Notes under the pieces: model-generated
Told to the model about the DNA's origin: nothing
The model's input: only the letters and a program-made list of their open reading frames with translations
The model's database searches: none
Shown here: positions 9,534 to 16,802 of the stretch, one piece after another
Layout: every line of letters starts with the position of its first letter
How positions within the stretch are numbered: the first letter of the stretch is position 1
Translations under genes and position numbers: made by a program
DNA from: Chitinophagales bacterium
GTDB lineage: Bacteria; Bacteroidota; Bacteroidia; Chitinophagales; Chitinophagaceae
Direction: 5' to 3'
Assembly: GCA_017303835.1 (NCBI GenBank)
Contig: JAFLBI010000001.1
Span: forward strand, 620,001 to 684,000
DNA length: 64,000 nucleotides

Positions 9534-10055
9534 TTATTCATGTGAACTTTTTGTTACGAAGGTATAGCCTCTGTCTATACTGGCACTTTTTTCTGTCATG
9601 GTACCGATAATATAGGTCATTAACCCACCTCCAATAAGTGCACCGCCAATGGCATAACCATTACCAGTGAAACTGCTTTGTTGTGGGCTGGAAGCATCAG
9701 CAATTAATAAAGCTCCTGGTATCAATGAAGCCACCATAATACCGGCTGTAATTGCCCGACCTGTTCTGCGGATTCTTTTTACTTTAACAATATTTCTAAG
9801 ATGAATATCTACATGTCTTTTGTCAGTGCTCGAAAATCGGCCAAGCACCACGGTACTATCTGTAACAGCTAGTATGGGCCCACGGTAATAAATACCTTTA
9901 TCGTTTTCTTCCCACTCAAGTTTAACTGATTCGCCTATTTCAAAACGTTTTTCATGATTACCTTTTTTGGCAATGAGTGCGTCCTTGGTCTGTGCAGCAA
10001 GTGTAGTAGCGACAAATAAAAAAGATATCAGCAGGATGAAATAACGCATAAACAA
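9534..10055 (-). CDS. Secreted/membrane protein of unknown function
   Basis: 173 residues (171 if the second Met is used). A signal peptide (MRYFILLISFLFVATTLAAQ) precedes a region that predicts a small beta domain (KRFEIGESVKLEWEENDKGI.., VDIHLRNIVKVKRIRR), then two hydrophobic, Gly-rich stretches (AITAGIMVASLIPGALLIA and YAIGGALIGGGLMTYIIGTM) that are probably membrane helices. I do not recognise a named family. It follows the DUF6671-like gene's promoter side by 14 nt, so the two may be co-transcribed. Confidence 0.6.
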   Translation of the reverse strand: MFMRYFILLISFLFVATTLAAQTKDALIAKKGNHEKRFEIGESVKLEWEENDKGIYYRGPILAVTDSTVVLGRFSSTDKRHVDIHLRNIVKVKRIRRTGRAITAGIMVASLIPGALLIADASSPQQSSFTGNGYAIGGALIGGGLMTYIIGTMTEKSASIDRGYTFVTKSSHE

Positions 10056-10118
10056 TATTCTGGCGGTAATTTACAGTTTATTTGTGCATATACATGTAGT
10101 TCTACCCCCGAGTTTTTA

Positions 10119-10126
10119 TACATTTG
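10119..10126 (+). promoter_or_regulatory. -7 promoter box of prfB
   Basis: TACATTTG fits TAnnTTTG. The box ends only five bases before the ATG of prfB, so the predicted transcript has almost no 5' leader. Confidence 0.65.
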
Positions 10127-10131
10127 CGCCC

Positions 10132-11221
10132 ATGACAACAGAGCATTTAAAAGATATGAGGGACCGTGTGAGTGTCCTGAGGAGGTTTCTTTGACGTCGA
10201 GAACCGACAAATCAAAATAGAAAACGATCGTCAATTGTCCTTGTCGCCCGGATTCTGGGACGACAATAGCCGTGCCACGGCCATCATGAAGGAAATCAAA
10301 GTAAATGAGTACTGGCTCAAGCTCTTCAAGGATGTAGAAGGAGCTGTAGAAGATTTTGCTGTCTTGTTCGATTTCATGAAAGCCGGCGATGCAACTGAGG
10401 AAGAAACACGTGCTGCTTATGAGCAGGCTTTACAGGCAATAGAAGATGCTGAATTTAAGAGTACATTGAATCAGCCGGAGGATGAATTGCCAGCCGTGCT
10501 GCAAATCAATTCTGGTGCCGGTGGTACTGAAAGCCAGGATTGGGCAGAAATATTGGCGCGTATGTACCGCATGTACGGTGAGAAGCAGGGTTGGAAAGTT
10601 ACAGAACTGGATTGGCAATGGGGCGATGGTGCGGGTATTAAAACTGCTACGCTTCAATTTGAAGGCGCTTTTTCTTATGGATTCCTGAAAGCAGAATCAG
10701 GAGTGCATCGCCTGGTACGTATTTCACCATTTGACAGTAATGCACGCAGACATACATCTTTCGCTTCCGTATTTGTTTATCCATTAGTGGATGATACTAT
10801 TGAGATTGAGGTTAAGGATAGTGAAGTGAAGATGGAAACAGCGCGTAGTGGCGGTGCGGGTGGTCAGAACGTGAACAAGGTAGAAACCAAAGTAATGTTA
10901 ACCCACTTGCCCACAGGCATTGTGGTTATTTGCCAAACCGAACGTACGCAGCTGGGTAACCGTGAGAAAGCCATGCAAATGTTGAAGAGTCGTTTGTATG
11001 AGGAGGAATTGCGTAGAAGAGAAGAAGCAAAGAATGCTACCAATGCGAGTAAGAAAAAGATTGAGTGGGGTAGTCAGATCAGAAGTTATGTATTTCATCC
11101 GTATAAACTCATCAAAGATCACCGAACAGAATACGAAGTTGGTAATGTTGGACCGGTGATGGATGGAGAGCTTGATGGATTTATCAAAGCCTATTTGATG
11201 ATGCAAAAAGAAGAAGCTTAA
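10132..11221 (+). CDS. prfB: Peptide chain release factor 2 (programmed +1 frameshift)
   Basis: RF2 ends translation at UGA and UAA codons. The gene is read in two frames: 20 codons from ATG to CTT, then an in-frame TGA at 10192-10194, then the rest from GAC at 10193, giving about 362 residues, the usual length. The shift site AGGAGGTTTCTTTGAC has the classic layout: an SD-like AGGAGG three bases before the slippery CTT and the poor stop context TGAC. The GGQ peptidyl-hydrolysis motif is seen in [16 protein letters not shown]. Low RF2 lets ribosomes pause at TGA and slip, making the gene self-regulating. It shares four bases and a terminator with nhaA on the other strand. Confidence 0.97.
10180..10195 (+). 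promoter_or_regulatory. Programmed +1 frameshift site of prfB
   Basis: AGGAGG at 10180-10185, three bases, CTT, TGA, C. This is the autoregulatory recoding signal known for RF2 in many bacteria. Confidence 0.95.
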
Positions 11222-11237
11222 ACAGCTTCTTTTTTTG
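11208..11237. terminator. Bidirectional terminator inside the prfB/nhaA stop overlap
   Basis: AAGAAGCT and AGCTTCTT pair around a five-base loop that contains both stop codons. A-runs on the left and T-runs on the right allow termination in both directions. Confidence 0.75.
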
Positions 11238-12417
11238 TTTTCGCGGGTTTACTCATCTTCAGCCAGAAATAACCTAAGAGCATAGCAATAAATGAAGCCA
11301 GCAATACGGATATCTTGGCTATATCTTGTCTTACTGCATCAGTAAATGCAAGTGTAGAAATGAAGATTGACATCGTAAAACCAATACCGGCAAGAATACC
11401 TGCGCCAATTAATTGATACCAGGATGTGCCTGCAGGAAGACTGGCCCATTTTCTGTTGATTAAAAAGTAAGCAGCAAGGCAGATACCAATCGGCTTACCT
11501 AAAACCAAGCCAATCATAATGCCCCAGCTTAAATGACCTGTTAAAGCCTGCAAACTGTTTTCTGGTAGTAATATAGCCGTATTTGCTAAAGCAAAAATTG
11601 GTACGATAATAAAGTAAACAGGCGTATGCAGTTTTAATTCAAGTCTGACGAGTCGGTTTACCGGCATCAAGAAAGCAACAATTACACCCGCAACAGTTGC
11701 ATGCACTCCTGAGTTAAACATGCAATACCAAACACCTGCTGCTAATATATAACGTAAGAATACAGGTGCTTTACTGAACTTATTGTGAAAGTATAAACCT
11801 GCTCCAAAAGCAATAGCACCTAAAATGTACATGAGTTGAACACTACCACCATAAAATAGTGCAATCACAACAATGGCACCCAGATCATCAATTATGGCCA
11901 ATGCGGTTAAGAAAACTTTGAGTCCGATTGGAACCCTCTTGCCAAGTAAGGAAGCAACACCTAAAGAAAATGCAATATCAGTTGCAGTTGGAATAGCCCA
12001 ACCTTGCATTTCAGCGCTCCCCTTATTGAAAAACGAGTAGAACAATGCAGGCGCCAACATGCCACCAATTGCCGCTACTATTGGTAGTATGGCTTTTTGC
12101 ATGGAGGATAGTTCGCCCTGTACCAATTCTCTCTTGATTTCCATTCCGGCTAATAAGAAGAAAATGGCCATCAGAAAATCATTAATAATGAGCAGCAGGG
12201 AACCTGGTAAGTGTAAAGGGCCTACAGCAAAGTGGTGAGCACCTTCTTCAGCCCAATGAATATTCCAGAAGCTTCTATAAGCTTCGCCGGTAAGATCAAG
12301 ATTTGCCAGTATCAAGGACAGGGCAGTACAAACAAGCAGCGTGATGCCGATAGAACGGCTATCGTGAATGAACTCTTTTAAAGGATCGAGAAATTTTATT
12401 TTCAAAAATTCCAGCAT
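11218..12417 (-). CDS. nhaA: Na+/H+ antiporter NhaA
   Basis: Inner-membrane antiporter that exports Na+ in exchange for protons and supports pH and salt balance. About 399 residues (five more if an upstream ATG is used), close to E. coli NhaA. Around 11 hydrophobic helices are visible. Family marks include the segment [23 protein letters not shown], with the ATDIAF motif of NhaA, and [18 protein letters not shown], holding the adjacent Asp pair that binds ions in E. coli NhaA. No regulator such as nhaR is next to it. Its start lies about 30 nt from a palindromic repeat. Confidence 0.95.
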   Translation of the reverse strand: MLEFLKIKFLDPLKEFIHDSRSIGITLLVCTALSLILANLDLTGEAYRSFWNIHWAEEGAHHFAVGPLHLPGSLLLIINDFLMAIFFLLAGMEIKRELVQGELSSMQKAILPIVAAIGGMLAPALFYSFFNKGSAEMQGWAIPTATDIAFSLGVASLLGKRVPIGLKVFLTALAIIDDLGAIVVIALFYGGSVQLMYILGAIAFGAGLYFHNKFSKAPVFLRYILAAGVWYCMFNSGVHATVAGVIVAFLMPVNRLVRLELKLHTPVYFIIVPIFALANTAILLPENSLQALTGHLSWGIMIGLVLGKPIGICLAAYFLINRKWASLPAGTSWYQLIGAGILAGIGFTMSIFISTLAFTDAVRQDIAKISVLLASFIAMLLGYFWLKMSKPAKTKKEAV

Positions 12418-12447
12418 GGTGGCAAGATACAAATCAATCGAATGATA

Positions 12448-12500
12448 ACCACCCCGTCATATGTTTCACATATGCCACCCCTCCTTGAAAAGGAGGGGAT
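12448..12500 (+). repeat. Alpha palindromic repeat, copy B1
   Basis: Starts ACCACCCCGTC, then hairpin ATATGT-TTC-ACATAT, then GCCACCCCTCCTTG and a closing CCCCTCC/GGAGGGG hairpin. It lacks the gamma insertion found in copies A and C. Confidence 0.85.
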
Positions 12501-12521
12501 ACTGTATATTAAGCTATAGTA

Positions 12522-12572
12522 TGCTCCCCTGCCAAGGGGAGCTGGCGCTCCGTAGGAGCGACTGAGGGGTAT
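12522..12572 (+). repeat. Beta palindromic repeat, copy B
   Basis: TGCTCCCCTGCCAAGGGGAG, then the variable hairpin CGCTCC-GTA-GGAGCG, then ACTGAGGGGTAT. It lies between the two alpha copies in the same orientation. Confidence 0.85.
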
Positions 12573-12594
12573 GTGTATTATGGTTTAAATAATA

Positions 12595-12648
12595 ACCACC
12601 CCGTCATATGTTAAAACACATGCCACCCCTTCTTGAAAAGGAGGGGAT
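12595..12648 (+). repeat. Alpha palindromic repeat, copy B2
   Basis: Same frame as copy B1, with hairpin region ATATGT-TAAA-ACACAT that has one imperfect pair. It ends 26 bases from the stop codon of the DUF559 pseudogene. Confidence 0.85.
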
Positions 12649-12674
12649 ATTGTATTGGTTCAGTAATTTCCCTT

Positions 12675-13046
12675 TTATTGTTTGTTAACAGCAGTCACTG
12701 ATGCTTTGATAATGTTGATCACATAATCTGGGTCATCGAAAATCCATTTATTCTCAAATCTGAGTATAGTGATTCCTAAATTTTGAAGAAAGCGCTCTTT
12801 TTCTGAATCAGTTATTGCTGCTCTGCCCCAATTATGTACTTCACCATCAAGTTCTATTGCTATTTTTTTGCATGGAGCATAAAAATCAATAATTTAGTTA
12901 CCAATACTATGCTGCCTTCTGAATTTAATGCCTGCAATCTTTTTCCCTTTTAAATAAGTCCACAATACTGCTTCAGCGCTTGTGCCGTTGCTTCTTAATT
13001 TCCTACGAAAGACTTTAAGGTATTTTCGATTGTTTAGCGGTGTCAT
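12675..13046 (-). pseudogene. DUF559 endonuclease-like gene with one in-frame stop
   Basis: Translating the minus strand gives a 123-codon frame from ATG to TAA that is intact except for one TAA at codon 51 (12894-12896). The product reads KFRRQHSIGN-stop-IIDFYAPCKK then IAIELDGEVHNWGRA and FENKWIFDD, the DUF559/Vsr-like endonuclease fold with the D..E.D pattern of the PD-(D/E)XK type. The stop falls where family members usually have Phe or Tyr, so a single change from a TAT/TAC codon would explain it. All downstream codons are conserved, so the lesion is recent, or a sequencing error. A shorter downstream restart would lack the N-terminal third. Palindromic repeats lie directly on its 3' side. 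Confidence 0.85.
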
Positions 13047-13119
13047 AAATGAGATGCACCAAAATTAATCTTACATAACTAAAATAAAACCAGCTAAGTA
13101 AGTACTCTAAGGACTCTCA

Positions 13120-14769
13120 TCAATCAGTCAAAATCTCCAGTTTGGATTTAGGACGCTTACTGTCTAGCCACTGAAAACCGCGAAGGCGCATTTCACCATG
13201 ATTCACCTGTCCCATAGGGAAAGTAGTGCCTTGCAAGTTACTTCTGAATACTACCCGTTGTGGTTTGCTACTTTCTTTTTCTGGATTGAAGAATACATCA
13301 ATGATGTCTGCAGTAGCTCGGTTTACACCAATAAAAGCATTGCGGTCGTCAGTGCCGTAATAAATGCTTTCAGAGTTTCCTTTCGAGCGAAGAAAATCCA
13401 TCCGACCGTCTTTGAAAATACCGTTAATGGTATTGCCTTTTAGCTGATTGAAATAATCACCACCAGCTTTGCTAATCGCTAAAGCATTTTCATATACATA
13501 GAGTCGCTCTGGCTTTTTGTTTTTGGTAAAGAGTAACATGGTATCACCAGTAATCTGATTATCCTGCGCCCAGGTAATTGGTGATTTGTACAAACGGAAA
13601 ATAGAGTCCTTTAATGAATAGAATAAACTATCGCAGCTTGCCTGTAAAGAATCTGAGAAGATTTTAACGTTGTAATAGGCTTCAAAGAATTTGTCTGTAC
13701 TGTCTTCAGGCGTCTTTTTGTCTTTATTGGGTGGCGGTAGTTTGATGAATGGGGTGGATGAATCACGGATGCTCGGTACTTTTCTGCTACTGGTCAGTTC
13801 GCTGAGCCTGGATGAGTATAGTGTATCCGCTTTTATCCAAATGGAATCTCTTTCTTGTTTTACCAATAATATCGGCTTCTGTGTAGCCAGAAATGAATTC
13901 TTCTTATTATTCGTTTTGATATCATTGGCGATAATATCGAAGCCTTGTGCAGAATCCTTGCCTCTGTATACGGCATTACCTTTAAAATGACCAAGTCCGG
14001 TAGAATCATCGAATGCCATTTGGTCTGCTGTAAACGTGTATGTGCTGTCGTCTACAAAGGGTCTTCTGCCGAATTCTGCTTTCTTGGTGCGCAGGTTGTA
14101 AAAACCTTCTCTTGTTTTGATCGTACGCTTACCATTCACAATCCTGCTCGGTGAAACAAATGTGGCAATTTCTGTATTGGTATTGTACAGCAAGGTGTCT
14201 GTGTACATTTTAAACTCAGGATCAGTTAATACTACTTGCTGTTTGAAATACACATCTTTTGTATCACCATAATAATAACCTTCTCTACTGACTAGGGTAG
14301 TTTTACCATTTACCAATTTGGCACCTTTGAGATAAGTGCCAATGCGTAGCTGTGTATCGTATTCCAGTTCTTCTGTGGTTAGTACACCTTTACCATCAGT
14401 CAGCTTGACTGATTTTTTCAGGTAGGCTCTGCGTTCACGACCCAGGTACTTAAGGTATTGTGCATACGTATGTATGGTATCAGCATCATTAATATGCACA
14501 TTGCCGAAAGCTTCCAGAAAGTTTTCTTTTTGATTCAACACAATACTGTCTGCATAGAAAAGGGTAGTCTCCTGCTTTACCGCAGCTTTACCTGCCAGCG
14601 AGAAAAAAGTGGTGGAATCCTTTTTCTGAATGTTTTCTCTGTCGGCCCTGATTACTTCAATGAGTTTACCCGGAACAAATCCGGTATCTGCAATAGCAGT
14701 TCTTTGCGCATTGGCGCAGATCGCATAGAGTGTACAAATCAGGAGAAAGCTATGGCGTAAAAGCATCAT
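13120..14769 (-). CDS. OstA-like (LptA-type) periplasmic LPS transport protein
   Basis: 549 residues. Signal peptide MMLLRHSFLLICTLYAICANAQ, then repeated beta-taco style segments typical of the OstA/LptA fold: LFYADSIVLNQKENFLEAFG, YLKYLGRERRAYLKKSV, TDTLLYNTNTEIATF, FTADQMAFDDSTGLGHFKGN. LptA proteins bridge the periplasm and carry LPS to LptD. This one is far longer than E. coli LptA (about 185 residues), as is usual for Bacteroidota OstA-like proteins. It overlaps the MCE gene by four bases (ATGA), so the two are translationally coupled. The divergent LptD gene nearby supports the role. Confidence 0.85.
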   Translation of the reverse strand: MMLLRHSFLLICTLYAICANAQRTAIADTGFVPGKLIEVIRADRENIQKKDSTTFFSLAGKAAVKQETTLFYADSIVLNQKENFLEAFGNVHINDADTIHTYAQYLKYLGRERRAYLKKSVKLTDGKGVLTTEELEYDTQLRIGTYLKGAKLVNGKTTLVSREGYYYGDTKDVYFKQQVVLTDPEFKMYTDTLLYNTNTEIATFVSPSRIVNGKRTIKTREGFYNLRTKKAEFGRRPFVDDSTYTFTADQMAFDDSTGLGHFKGNAVYRGKDSAQGFDIIANDIKTNNKKNSFLATQKPILLVKQERDSIWIKADTLYSSRLSELTSSRKVPSIRDSSTPFIKLPPPNKDKKTPEDSTDKFFEAYYNVKIFSDSLQASCDSLFYSLKDSIFRLYKSPITWAQDNQITGDTMLLFTKNKKPERLYVYENALAISKAGGDYFNQLKGNTINGIFKDGRMDFLRSKGNSESIYYGTDDRNAFIGVNRATADIIDVFFNPEKESSKPQRVVFRSNLQGTTFPMGQVNHGEMRLRGFQWLDSKRPKSKLEILTD

Positions 14770-15773
14770 TGTTTTTGCTTGCTGGAATCAGCCAGTGGTT
14801 GCATCAGCGGACCGCTTTTATCCTTTTTGCCAAATACGGATACATTGACGTAGCGCTTAGGATGCATTCTAAGATCATCTACTAGTATATTAGCGCTGCG
14901 TATGGTGTTGTTAAGGTTGTCGTAAAGCGCTTTATCATTCATCAGCTTGCCCATCGAGCCTTCACCTTTATCAATCTTGGTGAGGATATTATTCAGGTTG
15001 TTAACTGATGTTTTCAAGTCTGCAATGGTTCCGTTAATATCCGATTTGGCGAGTTTGTCTGTTGTAGTCTGCAGATTGCTAACCACACCATTGATTTTTT
15101 CATTATTGTCAGCCAGATTCTTTGTGAAGCTATTCACATTATTCATGGTCTTGGTGATGCTGCCTGTTTGTTCATTCAGCATACCCTGCATCGACGCTGA
15201 AGCGTTCATCAGGTTGGCTGTGGTCTTGTTCAAATTGGCAATCACTTCCTGCAGATTTCCCTTGGTAGTAGGATCGAATATGCTATTGACATTTTTCAGT
15301 ACGATATCTAATTGCCTTACAGTTTCCTTGATCTGATCAGCAACAGGCAGGAGTTGATTAGCTACCGCACCAAGAATGCCCATACTTTCCTTAGTCATTA
15401 ATGTGTCGCCTGTTTTCAAGTGCTTTGGATCATTACCCAATGCGATTTCGATACTCGGGGTACCAAGTGGGTCTTTGATGATTGAAGCAACTGAATTAAC
15501 CGGTATTTCGTAATCGTCCTTAAGCTTGATGGAAACATTTATTTTCTTCAGGTCTGCACTCTCGGTTTCTATATCGTAAACAGATCCAATCTGAAACCCA
15601 TTCACATAAACCGGGTTAGAGACCATCAGGCCCTTGGCATCAGGATATTTGGCATAAAGGAAATGCCCTGTTTTAAAAAGGCTTCTGCCTTTCAGGAAAT
15701 TAAACCCAAGAACCAATAAAGTAATGGCAATGGCTGTTAATGCTCCTACCTTGGTTTCATTCGAAATCTTCAT
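14766..15773 (-). CDS. MCE/MlaD family lipid-transport protein
   Basis: 335 residues. One N-terminal membrane anchor (VGALTAIAITLLVLGFNFLKG) is followed by the single MCE domain (FLYAKYPDAKGLMVSNPVYV.. GFQIGSVYDIE, SVASIIKDPLGTPSIEI). The rest is a long helical, coiled-coil region rich in Asn and Lys (NLNKTTANLMNASASMQ, NNVNSFTKNLADNNEKINGV), which in MCE proteins forms a periplasmic needle. It would bind an inner-membrane ABC transporter and move phospholipids between membranes. The transporter genes (mlaE, mlaF) are not in this window. It sits between the amidase and the OstA-like gene in one apparent operon. Confidence 0.9.
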   Translation of the reverse strand: MKISNETKVGALTAIAITLLVLGFNFLKGRSLFKTGHFLYAKYPDAKGLMVSNPVYVNGFQIGSVYDIETESADLKKINVSIKLKDDYEIPVNSVASIIKDPLGTPSIEIALGNDPKHLKTGDTLMTKESMGILGAVANQLLPVADQIKETVRQLDIVLKNVNSIFDPTTKGNLQEVIANLNKTTANLMNASASMQGMLNEQTGSITKTMNNVNSFTKNLADNNEKINGVVSNLQTTTDKLAKSDINGTIADLKTSVNNLNNILTKIDKGEGSMGKLMNDKALYDNLNNTIRSANILVDDLRMHPKRYVNVSVFGKKDKSGPLMQPLADSSKQKQ

Positions 15774-15800
15774 AGCTACAAATGTAGGAATGAAGAAGCA

Positions 15801-16733
15801 TTATTTGCGGGCTACTCCATTAACGGTGCCGATTGTTCTGTTTTCCAGCGAGTTTTTGTAGCGTTTTAATGCATTGATGATCACCTGACTGGTTTCGCGT
15901 TGTCCGGCATCGCTGAAAAGATATCTTTCTTCCTCTGGGTTTGAAATAAAGCCGGTCTCCACCAAAACAGATGGCATGGAAGTGCCTTCCAGAACCCAGA
16001 TACCTTTTTCATTACGTTGACGGGCTTCGCGACTTACTCTGCCGATTTTCTTGAATTCATCTTCAATCGTAAAGGCGAGGTGCTGACTACGCTCAAAAAA
16101 TTGCTTGGCTTTCAGGGCTACAAATGCGGCGTTTTCAGGAGAGCGGCTATCGAACTCACGAATAATCTGGTTGATAGAGCTATCAACAAAAGCATCTTCA
16201 TTCTCCATCATTTCGCGCTTCTTACTCTCATTTTTAGCTGCACTCCAGATGTAGGTTTCTGTACCCATTGCTGGAGAAGGAGAGGTCCAATAACGGTAAA
16301 CGGGTACTTCCTTGGTGTACTTTTTCTTCTTTTTGCCTTTGCCTTTATAGAAAGTTTTGGTCTCGTAATGAGTCACTTCTTTATGCTTAATGCCAGCTGC
16401 TGAGTTCAGGTGGATTGAGATAAACAAATCCGCCTTGGCACGATTGGCGATATCACATCTTTCGTAAAGAGATGGATAAATGTCATCACGTCTGGTCATA
16501 ATAATGTCCAGTTCGGGCATCTGCTCACGGAGCATTTGCTCCAGTTTCAATGAAATTTGTAAGGCAATATTCGCTTCGGTAGATAATGTGCCCTTGGCGC
16601 CTTGATCATGTCCGCCATGTCCGGCATCAATCACAATGCGGCGCAAAGCAGGGCGTTGAGGCGCTTTTTGCGCCGCTGCACCAATACTGAATATCATTAA
16701 CAAAACCCAGGCAACGAACAGTCTTTTCCTCAT
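15801..16733 (-). CDS. N-acetylmuramoyl-L-alanine amidase
   Basis: Zinc hydrolase that cuts the bond between MurNAc and L-Ala in peptidoglycan. I start at the Met giving the signal peptide MRKRLFVAWVLLMIFSIGAAA, about 310 residues. The Amidase_3 domain is clear: RIVIDAGHGGHDQGA with the zinc His, TRRDDIYPSLYERCDIANRA, FISIHLNSA with the second His, and VLVETGFISNPEEE with the catalytic Glu. An insertion of about 50 residues (KGKGKKKKKYTKEVPVYRYW) between the second His and the end is Lys-rich. First gene of a three-gene envelope operon; divergent from lptD. Confidence 0.93.
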   Translation of the reverse strand: MRKRLFVAWVLLMIFSIGAAAQKAPQRPALRRIVIDAGHGGHDQGAKGTLSTEANIALQISLKLEQMLREQMPELDIIMTRRDDIYPSLYERCDIANRAKADLFISIHLNSAAGIKHKEVTHYETKTFYKGKGKKKKKYTKEVPVYRYWTSPSPAMGTETYIWSAAKNESKKREMMENEDAFVDSSINQIIREFDSRSPENAAFVALKAKQFFERSQHLAFTIEDEFKKIGRVSREARQRNEKGIWVLEGTSMPSVLVETGFISNPEEERYLFSDAGQRETSQVIINALKRYKNSLENRTIGTVNGVARK

Positions 16734-16783
16734 ATCCAATTTGTTAAAGATGTGCTTTATTATCATCTTCAGCCCGAAGGGGC

Positions 16784-16791
16784 TATTTTTG
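16784..16791 (+). promoter_or_regulatory. -7 promoter box of lptD
   Basis: TATTTTTG, ending 11 bases before the chosen ATG of lptD; the predicted leader is only about seven bases. Confidence 0.65.
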
Positions 16792-16802
16792 CCACTACTA
16801 AC

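Noticed and set aside
10192..10194. Frameshift error or pseudogene in prfB
   Set aside because: The TGA is in the standard RF2 recoding context with AGGAGG and CTT, so it is programmed.
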